Shown here: piece after piece, positions 42,009 to 51,706 of the stretch | Numbering within the stretch: position 1 is the first letter of the stretch | How the letters are laid out: each line of letters opens with the position of its first letter | DNA from: Psychrobacter sp. bablab_jr014 | GTDB taxonomy: Bacteria > Pseudomonadota > Gammaproteobacteria > Pseudomonadales > Moraxellaceae | Direction of reading: 5' to 3' | Assembly: GCF_016464015.1 (NCBI RefSeq) | Contig: NZ_JACDXT010000020.1 | Span: forward strand, 1-51,760 | Length of the DNA stretch: 51,760 bases | Notes under the pieces: generated by a model | The model's input: the letters and a program-made list of their open reading frames with translations, nothing else | Told to the model about the DNA's origin: nothing | The model's database searches: none | Position numbers and translations under genes: made by a program

Positions 42009-42524
42009 ATGTCCAATCACACCACATCAGGCGCACAGTCGCCTTTATTTACCGCCGACTACCGCGTGTATATCAACCACACCGACGCAGGCGGCATCGT
42101 CTATCATGCCAATCACTTGGTGTTCTTTGAAAACTGCCGCCGCGACTGGTTCACCCAGCTTGGTTTGGACGGTTATTTTTTGAAGACCGATGCAGGCGAG
42201 ATACAGCATTTTGTGGTCTCTAAAGTTGAGCTGGACTACCGCCATGCGATTTTACTCGATGAGACCATCAGCGTGCGCGTTGATACGGTCGAATTAAAAC
42301 CTGCCAGCATCGTCTTTTATCAAAGTATTTGGCGCACCCATCTTGATGGAGATACCAAGCTTAGCTCAGGCAAAGTGGTCATCGCGTGCGTACAAAACAA
42401 TGTCAAATCAAAAGACAATGACAACGATAGTCAGACAGCAAAACCTGCCATGCGCCCTATCCGCGTGCCCAAAGTGCTCTATGATAGCATCTGTGCTGCC
42501 TTATCGCAGCAACAAGGCATATAA
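42009..42524 (+). CDS. Acyl-CoA thioesterase, 4HBT/YbgC type (171 aa)
   Basis: This hot-dog-fold thioesterase has the family signature HTDAGGIVYHANHLVFFENCRRDWF (given here in pieces: Asp-26, His-33 in YHANH). The catalytic Asp lies in the TDAGG turn. The C-terminus has an extra ~20-residue loop (KSKDNDNDSQTAKP) before RPIRVPKVLYDSI. Substrate unknown; YbgC relatives act on short acyl-CoAs and associate with the Tol-Pal region, which is absent here. Its stop is 40 bases from the GDPD gene, and the two probably share a transcript. Confidence 0.88.
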   Translation: MSNHTTSGAQSPLFTADYRVYINHTDAGGIVYHANHLVFFENCRRDWFTQLGLDGYFLKTDAGEIQHFVVSKVELDYRHAILLDETISVRVDTVELKPASIVFYQSIWRTHLDGDTKLSSGKVVIACVQNNVKSKDNDNDSQTAKPAMRPIRVPKVLYDSICAALSQQQGI

Positions 42525-42563
42525 TAGAATAAAGATACGGGCAAGATAAAGGCGGTATGCCTA

Positions 42564-43319
42564 ATGATTGACTTACAACGCACACGTCTCTTGGGGCATC
42601 GCGGCGCAAGGCTGGAGGCGCTTGAAAACACGCGCTTTGGTTTTGAGTACGCGCACCGCTTGCAGCCACGAGGGCTTGCGGGTATTGAATTTGATGTGCA
42701 GTTGACTGCCGATGGACAATTGGTGGTTTTTCATGACGAAACCTTACAGCGCCTGTGCGGCATTCAGTCACGTGTCGATCAGCTGACGTGGCTTGAGGTG
42801 CAGCGTCATTTGCAATCAGGACATCCGATTATGACCCTTGGCCAGTTGACCGAACTGCTCTGTGCGCCGACGCTACTTGCGCCTCGTTTTGATAACCGAT
42901 TTAGTCATATCGAGCTTGAGATAAAGACGCACAGCCGCACCAATCATCGCAAGCTGATTGATGCCTTAGCATATCACTTTGGCAGCACCAGCCTTGCCAG
43001 CTTACCCATTACTTTGACCTGCTTTGATACCGAGCTATTGTTACAATTACAGCGCCACCCTCTCTTGTCTCATGTGCCGCGCGGACTTTTGATACGTCAG
43101 CCTCGTGCGTTAGCGACTGCGCCTAATACTGCGCTCCAGCTGGGCTGCGTGCAGCTTGGCATTCATTATCCGCTGTTAACCGCTGAGGTCATACGCCTGT
43201 GTCATCGTTATGGCTTGCCGATTAGCGCATGGACGGTCAATGACTTTGCGGTGATGCGCCAGCTTATCGCGTGGCAAGTCGATGTGATTATCACCGATAT
43301 TCCCGCGCAGGTCCTGTAA
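42564..43319 (+). CDS. Glycerophosphodiester phosphodiesterase (UgpQ-like, 251 aa)
   Basis: This cytoplasmic GDPD hydrolyses glycerophosphodiesters to glycerol 3-phosphate plus an alcohol. TIM-barrel motifs are LGHRGARLEALENT (His-12, Arg-13, with Leu in place of the usual Pro before Glu-Asn-Thr), GIEFDVQLTADGQLVVFHDETL (Glu-42, Asp-44, His-57, given as separate motifs) and the C-terminal ISAWTVND. No signal peptide, so it resembles UgpQ rather than periplasmic GlpQ. It follows the thioesterase on the same strand and precedes the desaturase by ~215 bases. Confidence 0.9.
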   Translation: MIDLQRTRLLGHRGARLEALENTRFGFEYAHRLQPRGLAGIEFDVQLTADGQLVVFHDETLQRLCGIQSRVDQLTWLEVQRHLQSGHPIMTLGQLTELLCAPTLLAPRFDNRFSHIELEIKTHSRTNHRKLIDALAYHFGSTSLASLPITLTCFDTELLLQLQRHPLLSHVPRGLLIRQPRALATAPNTALQLGCVQLGIHYPLLTAEVIRLCHRYGLPISAWTVNDFAVMRQLIAWQVDVIITDIPAQVL

Positions 43320-43535
43320 TATCAGCCTTTCGGAATAATGAAGTCTTAACAAGATACTGATACTGCTTACATTTTTGTTTAATTCCTGATAGCTAATAGG
43401 GTATTATGCGAAAAATAATCAATAATTCATACAAGTTATTGTTATTTAGAAATATTTTTATAGTGTATACCCGTTCACTTTACCACTCTTTTCAGGTAAG
43501 ATAGAGGCTGAAATGTACACCGCTAGGGAAATAAT

Positions 43536-44936
43536 ATGATTGCAAAAAAAGCAATAGGTTTACCGCTTAAAGGCTTACGTTTGGCTATCAAGTCTGGTGA
43601 CGCGCTTTTACAGACTGCAAGCACACAGGTGACTCGTCTTAAGCGTCGACTGGACCAACAAATGGACACTACCCAGCCGCAACCAAGTGCAGTGCGTGGG
43701 TATTTAACTGATGCTCAGGCAGGTGAACGTGACATCTCGATGAACGAGAGCGTCGATATCCGTGAGCTTGAGTTTAAAAAAGCGCCGATTAACTTGATAC
43801 CTGCCGCCGTTTTGATTGCGACACCTATCGCTGCTGCGGTGATTACGCCTTGGTATCTGATGACGCATAAAGTCAGCATGCCTGTCTGGGGTGCGTTTGG
43901 CTTCTTTATGGCGTGGACGGGTATCAGTATCACGGCAGGTTACCACCGTTTGCTATCGCATCGTGCCTACAAAGTGCACCCTGCGGTAAAAAACTTCCTA
44001 TTACTGGGTTCGACGCTTGCTGTGCAAGGTTCAGCGTTTGACTGGTGTTCAGGTCACCGTACGCACCATCGTCACGTTGATGACGTGATGGACGACCCGT
44101 ACTCAGCCAAGCGTGGTTTTTTCTTCAGTCATATTGGCTGGATGCTACGCAACTACCCAAGCGGTAAGTTTGACTACAAAAATATTCCTGATTTGACCAA
44201 AGACAAAGTGCTACAGATTCAGCACAAATACTACGGTCTGTGGGTAGTGGCTGCCAACATTGGTGTGGTTGGTGCGGTTGGTTGGTTATTGGGCGATGTG
44301 TGGGGTACGCTGGTGTTGGTAGGTTTGCTACGCTTGGTGTTGACGCATCACTTTACCTTCTTTATTAACTCCTTGTGCCACATGTTTGGTACGCGTCCAT
44401 ACACCGACACCAATACCGCACGTGATAACTTTATCCTTGCGATATTTACTTGGGGTGAGGGCTACCACAACTATCACCACTTTTTCCAATACGACTATCG
44501 TAATGGCGTGAAATGGTGGCAATATGACCCAACCAAATGGCTAATCGCTGGTTTGGCAAAACTGGGTCTAGCAAGCGACCTACGTAAAGTCGACGACGCG
44601 ACCATTAAGCACGCTGAAGTACAAATGCAGTTTAAGCACGCACAGCAGCATTTAGATACCGCTACTGAAGGTGGCATCGATATCCCACATGCACTACAAA
44701 ACTTCCAAGAGCGTATCAAGCACGAGTACGAAGCATTTACGCAAACGGTTGAAGAGTGGCAAGCCCTAAAAGCCAAAGCCATTGAAATGAAAAAGACGGA
44801 GTTTGCTGACCGCTTGCACGAAGTGGACGACAAGCTAAAGCATGAATATGCGAAGATTGAAGAAAAAATCATTGAGCACAACAACAACCTAAAAGTTGCG
44901 TTCCGTTCAATCGGTCACAAACAGCACGCCGCTTAA
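43536..44936 (+). CDS. Acyl-CoA/fatty-acid desaturase (delta-9 type) with coiled-coil tail (466 aa)
   Basis: This membrane di-iron desaturase introduces a double bond into saturated acyl chains, important for membrane fluidity at low temperature. All three His boxes are present: H-RLLSH (His-137, His-142), H-RTHH (His-174, -177, -178) and H-NYHH (His-311, -314, -315), with hydrophobic helices around 88-110, 117-135, 235-262 and 263-280. The first ~80 residues are hydrophilic and the last ~115 (350-466) are a Lys/Glu/Gln-rich helix likely to form a coiled coil. Neither extension is normal for short DesC-type enzymes. A strong terminator follows. Confidence 0.92.
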   Translation: MIAKKAIGLPLKGLRLAIKSGDALLQTASTQVTRLKRRLDQQMDTTQPQPSAVRGYLTDAQAGERDISMNESVDIRELEFKKAPINLIPAAVLIATPIAAAVITPWYLMTHKVSMPVWGAFGFFMAWTGISITAGYHRLLSHRAYKVHPAVKNFLLLGSTLAVQGSAFDWCSGHRTHHRHVDDVMDDPYSAKRGFFFSHIGWMLRNYPSGKFDYKNIPDLTKDKVLQIQHKYYGLWVVAANIGVVGAVGWLLGDVWGTLVLVGLLRLVLTHHFTFFINSLCHMFGTRPYTDTNTARDNFILAIFTWGEGYHNYHHFFQYDYRNGVKWWQYDPTKWLIAGLAKLGLASDLRKVDDATIKHAEVQMQFKHAQQHLDTATEGGIDIPHALQNFQERIKHEYEAFTQTVEEWQALKAKAIEMKKTEFADRLHEVDDKLKHEYAKIEEKIIEHNNNLKVAFRSIGHKQHAA

Positions 44937-44965
44937 GCAAAAAAGTAAGCCATTAGCATAAATAT

Positions 44966-44999
44966 AAATCCCGCCTTCATCGTGATGGCGGGATTTTTT
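44966..44999 (+). terminator. Rho-independent terminator after the desaturase gene
   Basis: The stem AAATCCCGCC/GGCGGGATTT has an inner CATC/GATG pair and is followed by a T-run, 29 bases past the stop. Confidence 0.9.
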
Positions 45000-45184
45000 A
45001 TGTGTAGCGCTTTGGTCATGACGGCTGTTGCTGGCTGCCTTAGCAAAGTAAAGCACACAGCAAAGCGCTATGTTGACTTTTCTTTGACTGTTATCATAGT
45101 CACTGTCTAGTGCCGTGCACGCTATTTTTTGATTTCTCATTACTATTCGTTCGTTATTATAAAATACTATCAAAGGTTATCATT

Positions 45185-46648
45185 ATGGATTATTGCCACA
45201 CTTACGCCGATTTGGATACGCGCTTGTATCACAAGCAGCCCCCTGTCCCGCTGGACAATCCACGTGCGGGGCACTTTAATCCGTATGTTGCAGCGAAGCT
45301 TGGCTGGGACAAAGATGAGGACTTAATGGCGCGCTGGGTAGAGATTTTAGGCGGGCATTATGTGCCAGCGCAGTGGACGCCACTTGCGATGGTTTATGCG
45401 GGGCATCAGTTTGGGCATTGGGCTGGACAGCTCGGCGATGGTCGCGGCTTATTAATGGCGCAAGTCCGCGATACAGATGGTCATTGCCAAGACTTACATT
45501 TAAAAGGCAGCGGCTTGACGCCCTACTCGCGTATGGGTGATGGGCGCGCGGTACTTCGCAGTACCATTCGTGAGTATCTGTGCGGGCACGCCTTGACGCA
45601 GCTTGGTGTGCCCTCATCATCTGCGCTGGGCTTTGTGGTGTCGGATACACCTGTACGCCGCGAGCGTATGGAAGCTGGCGCAGCACTGATGCGGGTGGCG
45701 GATTGTCACATCCGTTTGGGACATATTGAGTGGATAGCGAGCTTTGCGCCTGATTTGCTGGCAAGCTTTACCGATTATATGCTAGACACCTATTATCCTG
45801 AATGCCGTGATACGCCTGTCCCTGTTGCGGCATTTTTACAGCAAGTGGTCGAGCGTACCGCAAGGTTGATTGCCGACTGGCAACTGACAGGCTTTGCGCA
45901 TGGGGTGATGAATACGGACAATCTATCGATTACGGGCAGTACCTTGGACTTTGGGCCTTTTGGCTTTATGGAGCGATTTAATCCCAGCTGGATTAACAAC
46001 CACTCTGACCATACAGGGCGCTATAGTTACCAAAACCAGCCTGCCATTGGCTATTGGAACTTGCAGCAATGTCTCACGCATTTCTTGCGATTGCCCAATA
46101 TTGACCGCGCCACCATTGATGCGTGCTTAAGTCTTTATGAGCCTGTCTTTATGCAGCATTATCAAATAGGCATGTGCCAAAAGCTTGGGCTGCCGCATAA
46201 TCAAGAAGCGCTCAATATCGCCTTTGAATTTTTGACGTTGGTTGAGTCAGAGCGTGCCGATTACACCAACAGTTTCCGTGGGCTTTTGGCGCTTATTGAC
46301 AGTACCAAATATGCCTATGAGCAAACGTTATTGACCACTTTCATTAACGAGTTAACGCCTGAAGGCCTGAGTACGTGGCACGATTGGCGCGAGCGTTATA
46401 TCGCTTTGATGTCTAAAAATATCAGTGCTGCCGAAGCGCGTATGTATCACAACAATCCTGTCTATATCCTGCGTAATGCAATGGCTCAGCGGGCAATCAC
46501 GGCAGCAGAGCAAGGACAATTTGAGGAAGTGGCGCGTTTGTTTACGCTGCTAACAACACCATACGATGTACAAAATATCGCGACAACGCTGGATACCACG
46601 CCGCCCGCGCCTGATGCGTGGCAACCGCCCATCAGCTGTTCATCATAG
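45185..46648 (+). CDS. selO: Protein adenylyltransferase SelO (YdiU family, 487 aa)
   Basis: SelO is a pseudokinase-fold enzyme that AMPylates protein Ser/Thr/Tyr residues and helps redox homeostasis. Typical blocks are YAGHQFGHWAGQLGDGRGLL, LKGSGLTPYSRMGDGRAVLR, REYLCGHALTQLGVPSS, GFAHGVMNTDNLSITG and DFGPFGFMERF (catalytic Asp-Phe-Gly equivalent), plus the C-terminal Cys-Ser-Ser end that replaces the selenocysteine of eukaryotic forms. I choose ATG 45185, with AAAGGTT upstream; an earlier ATG at 45110 adds 25 hydrophobic residues with no ribosome site. Cytoplasmic. Confidence 0.94.
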   Translation: MDYCHTYADLDTRLYHKQPPVPLDNPRAGHFNPYVAAKLGWDKDEDLMARWVEILGGHYVPAQWTPLAMVYAGHQFGHWAGQLGDGRGLLMAQVRDTDGHCQDLHLKGSGLTPYSRMGDGRAVLRSTIREYLCGHALTQLGVPSSSALGFVVSDTPVRRERMEAGAALMRVADCHIRLGHIEWIASFAPDLLASFTDYMLDTYYPECRDTPVPVAAFLQQVVERTARLIADWQLTGFAHGVMNTDNLSITGSTLDFGPFGFMERFNPSWINNHSDHTGRYSYQNQPAIGYWNLQQCLTHFLRLPNIDRATIDACLSLYEPVFMQHYQIGMCQKLGLPHNQEALNIAFEFLTLVESERADYTNSFRGLLALIDSTKYAYEQTLLTTFINELTPEGLSTWHDWRERYIALMSKNISAAEARMYHNNPVYILRNAMAQRAITAAEQGQFEEVARLFTLLTTPYDVQNIATTLDTTPPAPDAWQPPISCSS

Positions 46649-46946
46649 CCTATGGTTTATCTATAAAGCTGAAGCTAAATAGTTCATTGTAGATACCCCT
46701 GCCGTTTTGTCATCAATTCATTACATAATGATTATAAATTTATTATATAATCTCTATATTGACTTGGACTGACTAGGCAGTGTATTAGCATTGATGCTAG
46801 AATGTCCCACTTGCCAATTTGCAATTTTGCATTAATGGCTCGTGAGGTTGCTGCTTATAACGCTGTTTATTCAGACAGCTGCAGTACTATCAATGCCCAG
46901 TTAAAGACCACTATTACAGTTTATTCTATTTTAATTTATTCCAACA

Positions 46947-49271
46947 ATGGCAATTACTATGAATGACGATACCAATCTGAATGCAGATAAAGCGAGTGCA
47001 GACAAACAACAGTTCGAACAAGCAGCACTGCATTATCACGCTCATCCAAAACCTGGTAAAATTTCAGTAACCCCAACTAAGAAGCTGGCCAACCAGCGTG
47101 ACCTTGCATTGGCTTATTCGCCAGGCGTTGCGGTTCCTTGTCTTGAGATTGAAAAAGACCCAACTTTGGCAGCGAAATATACCGCGCGTAATAACTTGGT
47201 TGGTGTGGTCACGAACGGTACTGCCGTACTTGGCCTTGGTAACATTGGCCCCCTCGCTTCAAAGCCTGTTATGGAAGGTAAGGGCGTGTTGTTCAAAAAG
47301 TTTGCGGGCATTGATGTTTTTGACATCGAAGTGGCTCAAAATGACCCAGACAAATTCATCGAAGCCGTTGCTGCTCTTGAGCCAACCTTTGGCGGTATCA
47401 ACTTAGAAGACATCAAAGCACCAGAATGTTTCAGAATTGAGCGCGAATTGCGTGACCGTATGAACATTCCTGTGTTCCATGATGACCAGCACGGTACCTC
47501 TATCATCGTTGCTGCGGCGATGCTAAACGCGCTTGAATTGACGGGCAAAAAAATCGAAGACCTAAAGGTGATTTGTTCAGGTGCAGGCGCGGCGGCAATC
47601 TCTTGTCTCGATATCATCTGCGCCCTTGGTATCAATAAAAACAATGTCTACGTTTCTGACTCTCGCGGTATCATCACAACCAAGCGTGAAAACCTAGACG
47701 AAACCAAACAACGCTACGCGCGTGATACTGACGCGACCACTATCGACGAGCTGATTGACGACGTTGATATGTTCCTCGGTCTATCGATGCCAGGCATGCT
47801 GACTGCGGATATGGTTCGCCGTATGGCAAAAGACCCAATCATCTTTGCGCTTGCCAACCCAACGCCTGAGATTATGCCAGAACTGGCGCATTCAGTACGT
47901 CCAGACGTCATCATGGCAACAGGTCGCTCTGACTATCCAAACCAAGTCAACAATGCGCTTTGCTTCCCTTATATTTTCCGTGGCGCGCTAGACGTTGGTG
48001 CGACGGCGGTTAATGAAGAGATGAAAATCGCCTGTGTACGCGCCATCGCGGCAATGGCACACGTAGAAGCGACGCCAACCAACAACTCTAAAGACATTGA
48101 TAATATGAAGAGTTTTGGTCGTGACTACCTAATCCCTGGCCCACTAGAGCCAAATCTAATCCTTGAGATTGCCCCAGCCGTTGCAAAAGCAGCGATGGAT
48201 TCTGGCGTTGCCACCTTACCAATCGACGACTTTGACGCATACCGTCAGCGCTTGTCTGAGTTTGTTTATAACTCAGCATTCGTCATGAAGCCTGTATTTG
48301 CCCAAGCAAAATCTGAGCCAAAGCGCATCGTCTACTGTGAAGGCGAAGACAAAAATGTCCTACTTGCGGTACAGGTCGTGGTGGATGAGCAGTTGGCTAA
48401 GCCAATCTTGGTCGGTCGTCCAGCAGTTATCAACTCACACATCGAAAAATTGGGCCTACGTCTAAAAGATGGCGAAAACATCACTATCGTCAATCAAGAT
48501 GACGACCCACGCTACAGAGATTACTGGGAAACCTATTACGAAAACAACAAGCGCCGTGGCGTCAGCATTGAGCTTGCTCGTCGTGACGTGTACCGTAAAA
48601 CCTCACTTATCGGCTCACTATTGGTCGAGAAAGGCGATGCCGATGGCATGATTTGTGGCACATTCGGTCATTACAATATGCACCTAAAATATGTTGAAAA
48701 CGTCATCGCTAAACAAGAAGGCGTCAGCGACTTTTACGCGATGAGTGGCGTACTGATGCAAGACCGCAACGTTTTCTTTGCCAATACCTACATCCATGAA
48801 AACCCAACGGCTGAGCAGTTGACAGAAATGACCGTATTGGCAGCTAAGCAATTACGCCGCTTTGGTATTACGCCACGTGTTGCTCTGACTTCACACTCAA
48901 ACTTTGGCACCTCAGACAGCCCAAGCGCAGTAAAAATGCGTAAAGTGCATCAGCTATTGACTGAGCGCGGCGTAGACTTTGAATTCGACGGCGAGATGCA
49001 TGCTGATGCGGCACTCGACGAGCACATACGTATGGAAGATATGCCATCAAGCACGCTAAAAGGTGCAGCCAATCTGTTGGTGATGCCGACGCTTGATGCG
49101 GCAAATATCTCTTTTAACTTGTTAAAAGCTGCGTCGCAAAGTGCCTCTATCGGCCCTATCCTATTGGGTGCAGAAAAATCTGTACACATCTTGACGCCTG
49201 CTGCGACCCCTCGCCGTATCGTCAACATGACAGCGCTTGCCGTAGCAGAAGCGCAAGACTTGGCAAAATAA
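46947..49271 (+). CDS. maeB: NADP-dependent malic enzyme MaeB (malic-PTA fusion, 774 aa)
   Basis: Oxidative decarboxylation of malate to pyruvate yields NADPH. Residues ~15-435 hold the malic enzyme domain: [66 protein letters not shown] and [10 protein letters not shown]. Residues ~440-774 are a phosphotransacetylase-like domain ([42 protein letters not shown]), regulatory and inactive in E. coli MaeB. Start ambiguous between ATG 46947 and 46959; neither has a strong ribosome-binding site. The ~300-bp spacer upstream is AT-rich with no clear motif. Confidence 0.95.
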   Translation: MAITMNDDTNLNADKASADKQQFEQAALHYHAHPKPGKISVTPTKKLANQRDLALAYSPGVAVPCLEIEKDPTLAAKYTARNNLVGVVTNGTAVLGLGNIGPLASKPVMEGKGVLFKKFAGIDVFDIEVAQNDPDKFIEAVAALEPTFGGINLEDIKAPECFRIERELRDRMNIPVFHDDQHGTSIIVAAAMLNALELTGKKIEDLKVICSGAGAAAISCLDIICALGINKNNVYVSDSRGIITTKRENLDETKQRYARDTDATTIDELIDDVDMFLGLSMPGMLTADMVRRMAKDPIIFALANPTPEIMPELAHSVRPDVIMATGRSDYPNQVNNALCFPYIFRGALDVGATAVNEEMKIACVRAIAAMAHVEATPTNNSKDIDNMKSFGRDYLIPGPLEPNLILEIAPAVAKAAMDSGVATLPIDDFDAYRQRLSEFVYNSAFVMKPVFAQAKSEPKRIVYCEGEDKNVLLAVQVVVDEQLAKPILVGRPAVINSHIEKLGLRLKDGENITIVNQDDDPRYRDYWETYYENNKRRGVSIELARRDVYRKTSLIGSLLVEKGDADGMICGTFGHYNMHLKYVENVIAKQEGVSDFYAMSGVLMQDRNVFFANTYIHENPTAEQLTEMTVLAAKQLRRFGITPRVALTSHSNFGTSDSPSAVKMRKVHQLLTERGVDFEFDGEMHADAALDEHIRMEDMPSSTLKGAANLLVMPTLDAANISFNLLKAASQSASIGPILLGAEKSVHILTPAATPRRIVNMTALAVAEAQDLAK

Positions 49272-49347
49272 GTCAAAACAAAATAGCAGCTTAACATGTA
49301 TCGGTAGGCACACTGCCTGCCTGATACGCACCAAGTTTGTTATAATC

Positions 49348-49387
49348 AAACCAGCCAATATCTACGGATGTTGGCTGGTTTTTTTTG
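49348..49387 (+). terminator. Rho-independent terminator after maeB
   Basis: The perfect 11-bp stem AAACCAGCCAA/TTGGCTGGTTT is followed by a T-run and separates maeB from cca. Confidence 0.92.
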
Positions 49388-49414
49388 GTTGGCCGCAAGG
49401 CATAAGGGGTAAGC

Positions 49415-50620
49415 ATGCAGGTATATCTGGTCGGTGGCGCAGTGCGTGACACTCTATTAAAACATCCTGTCAAAGACAAAGACTTTGTAGTTGTCGGTAG
49501 CAGTGTCGATGAAATGCTGAGTGCAGGATTTTTGCAGGTTGGCGCAGATTTTCCGGTATTTTTGCACCCAAAGACACAGCAAGAATATGCCCTTGCCCGT
49601 ACTGAGCGTAAACAAGGGCATGGCTATCAAGGCTTTAGCGTCCATGCCAGCCCTGATGTGACGTTAAAAGAAGATATGATGCGCCGTGATTTGACCATCA
49701 ACGCGATGGCCATTGAAGTCACCAGTCTTTATGATGATACGCCGCTGACAGGCGAAGTCGTTGATTATTATGGCGGGCTGGATGATATCAACCATAAAAT
49801 CCTGCGCCATGTGTCAGATGCCTTTATCGAAGACCCACTGCGCGTACTGCGGGTGGCACGCTTTTATAGCCGTTATTTTGCGGCAGGTTTTAGCATTGCC
49901 GATGAGACGTATCGCTTGATGCAATCGCTTAGCGCGTCAGGTGAGCTTGGGCATTTAAGTGCCGAGCGCATTTGGCAAGAGTCGAGCCGCGCTATGATGC
50001 AAAGCGCGCCGCAAGCCTATTGGCACACCCTATATGACATTGGGGCGCTACAGACGCATTTTGCCCCTTTGGCAGTTGCTTGGGACAATGCTGCACTGCG
50101 TAAAACCATTATGACCGCGCTAGACTATGCCGCGCAGCAGTCACTTGATTTATCGCAGCGCTGGGCGCTGTTGATGATGAGCGTCTGCTCTGCTTGGCAA
50201 AAACAAACTCAGCTGCCACTTAGTCTAGCGGATAACAAAACCACTGATGATGATAAAAACGCTGCCGATGCCATTCGCATTATTGGCAATGCTGCAAAAG
50301 TACCCAAGATACATACCCAATTTGCTGTATTGTTTGCACGGCACGTTTGCGACTTATCCAACCTTGCGCACTTAACCCCTGCTGAGCAAATAGCGCTGAT
50401 ACACGCCAGCCAAGCGCACAAGCAGCCTGAGCGCTTAGAACAACTGATTGTCACGCAGCATGTGTTACAGATGGCGTTAGATAGGCTACGGATGCAGCAC
50501 GCATTAGACAGCTATCACGCGATTGGTATGGCAGATATTGACCCCAGCCTCAAAGGCTCTGCTATTGGCGAGGCTTTGACACAAGCGCGCATTGCTCATT
50601 TAAGCGCGCACTTATCATAA
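49415..50620 (+). CDS. cca: CCA tRNA nucleotidyltransferase (401 aa)
   Basis: It adds or repairs the 3' CCA of tRNAs. Catalytic head motifs: MQVYLVGGAVRDTLL, KDKDFVVVG (Asp-21, Asp-23), the flexible loop region ARTERK, RRDLTINAMAI, and EDPLRVLRVARF for tRNA/nucleotide selection. The length of ~400 resembles the E. coli-type protein that also has an HD phosphohydrolase domain. However, I cannot find the expected HPE...H and THDLGK sequences between residues 205 and 265; at the HD site the chain reads ALLMMSVCSAW. The nucleotidyltransferase is probably intact and the phosphohydrolase lost. It is followed by folM after 58 bases on the same strand. Confidence 0.93.
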   Translation: MQVYLVGGAVRDTLLKHPVKDKDFVVVGSSVDEMLSAGFLQVGADFPVFLHPKTQQEYALARTERKQGHGYQGFSVHASPDVTLKEDMMRRDLTINAMAIEVTSLYDDTPLTGEVVDYYGGLDDINHKILRHVSDAFIEDPLRVLRVARFYSRYFAAGFSIADETYRLMQSLSASGELGHLSAERIWQESSRAMMQSAPQAYWHTLYDIGALQTHFAPLAVAWDNAALRKTIMTALDYAAQQSLDLSQRWALLMMSVCSAWQKQTQLPLSLADNKTTDDDKNAADAIRIIGNAAKVPKIHTQFAVLFARHVCDLSNLAHLTPAEQIALIHASQAHKQPERLEQLIVTQHVLQMALDRLRMQHALDSYHAIGMADIDPSLKGSAIGEALTQARIAHLSAHLS

Positions 50621-50678
50621 ACAATCATCTAGCGTAGACAACCACTGCCATTTTTTATTAAAAATCTTATATGCCGTT

Positions 50679-51521
50679 ATGACATTGACCGAATCAATCA
50701 AAAGTAATCCTGATAATTGCCCATCTGCCAGCCATACGCCTGACAATAATGCCCCTGTCATGCTGGTAACGGGCAGCGCCAAGCGCATTGGTGCCGCGAT
50801 AATACGTGCCGCGCATCATGCGGGCTATCGCGTGATTATCCATGCCAATAACAGCGCAGACCAAGCCCGTGAGCTTGCCGCGCAGCTAAATACACTACGC
50901 GCAAACAGCGCTGCTGTGGTGGTTACTGATTTGGCAGTGATTGATGATACATCCGCCTTACAAGACTTCGTTAATGATGTGCTGCGCTCGTTTGGGCAAC
51001 TGGACGTACTGGTACACAATGCTTCGCGCTTTTATCCTACCGCTATCGGACATATCACCCATAGCGCATGGGATGAGCTGATGCTGACCAATGCCAAAGC
51101 ACCGCTCTTGCTTAGCCAAGCATTTTTGCCCTACTTACAAGCGGCGAATGGCTGCATCATCAGTCTATTGGACATCCATGCGCACAATAAACCCTTTATC
51201 GGCTATAGCGTCTATAATATGGCAAAATCTGCACATCGAACCATGGTACATTCCTTGGCACTAGAGCTTGCGCCTGCTGTGCGCGTCAATGGCATCGCGC
51301 CTGGCGTCAATGTCTTGCCCGAGGATCAAAGCGACCAAGCGCTATCTGACGCGCAGCAAGCGGCTATTGTCCAGTCCATTCCCATGCAGCGTATTGGCAA
51401 ACCTACAGATATTGCTGAGTGCGCATTGTATCTGGCTCGCGCAAGCTACATCACAGGCGAAGTCATCACCGTTGATGGCGGACGCAGCCTGACGCTGGCG
51501 GGCGGCAATGTGGGCGTATAA
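50679..51521 (+). CDS. folM: SDR pteridine reductase (FolM-like, 280 aa)
   Basis: This short-chain dehydrogenase has the N-terminal cofactor loop MLVTGSAKRIGAAI; the TGSAKRIG form, with Arg where ordinary SDRs have a second Gly, is the signature of pteridine reductases (FolM/PTR1). A Tyr-x-x-x-Lys active-site motif follows (YSVYNMAKSAH), with NASRF and the C-terminal ITGEVITVDGGRSL. FolM reduces dihydromonapterin or dihydrofolate with NADPH. The first ~25 residues are an unrelated Asn/Asp/Ser-rich leader. Genomic neighbour cca is a known partner of this family in Moraxellaceae. Confidence 0.88.
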   Translation: MTLTESIKSNPDNCPSASHTPDNNAPVMLVTGSAKRIGAAIIRAAHHAGYRVIIHANNSADQARELAAQLNTLRANSAAVVVTDLAVIDDTSALQDFVNDVLRSFGQLDVLVHNASRFYPTAIGHITHSAWDELMLTNAKAPLLLSQAFLPYLQAANGCIISLLDIHAHNKPFIGYSVYNMAKSAHRTMVHSLALELAPAVRVNGIAPGVNVLPEDQSDQALSDAQQAAIVQSIPMQRIGKPTDIAECALYLARASYITGEVITVDGGRSLTLAGGNVGV

Positions 51522-51544
51522 GTAACAAAAACTCGATTTTTTAC

Positions 51545-51572
51545 TTGAAAATACGAAGAATTCGGGTATGAT
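51545..51572 (+). promoter_or_regulatory. Sigma-70-type promoter of the tRNA gene
   Basis: A -35 element TTGAAA (51545-51550) and a -10 element TATGAT (51567-51572) have a 16-base spacer. Transcription would begin about seven bases later, ten bases before the tRNA. Confidence 0.65.
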
Positions 51573-51588
51573 AGTGCATCTATTGATA

Positions 51589-51665
51589 GGGCCTATAGCT
51601 CAGTTGGTTAGAGCAGAGGACTCATAATCCTTTGGTCGTAGGTTCAAGTCCTACTGGGCCCACCA
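51589..51665 (+). tRNA. tRNA with CAU anticodon (Ile2 or elongator Met)
   Basis: A 77-base cloverleaf starts GGGCCTATAGCTCAGTTGG, with anticodon CAT at 51623-51625 and an encoded CCA. The acceptor stem GGGCCTA pairs with TGGGCCC (one irregular pair), and the T loop GGTTCAAGTCC is standard. The sequence around the anticodon stem and variable loop (AATCCTTTGGTCG) resembles tRNA-Ile2, whose C34 is changed to lysidine by TilS. An elongator tRNA-Met cannot be excluded by eye. Confidence 0.9.
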
Positions 51666-51670
51666 AATTC

Positions 51671-51706
51671 AAACCCTTTAAAGTCTATGATTTTAAAGGG
51701 TTTTTT
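51671..51706 (+). terminator. Rho-independent terminator after the tRNA
   Basis: The perfect 12-bp stem AAACCCTTTAAA/TTTAAAGGGTTT is followed by a T-run, six bases past the CCA end. Confidence 0.9.
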
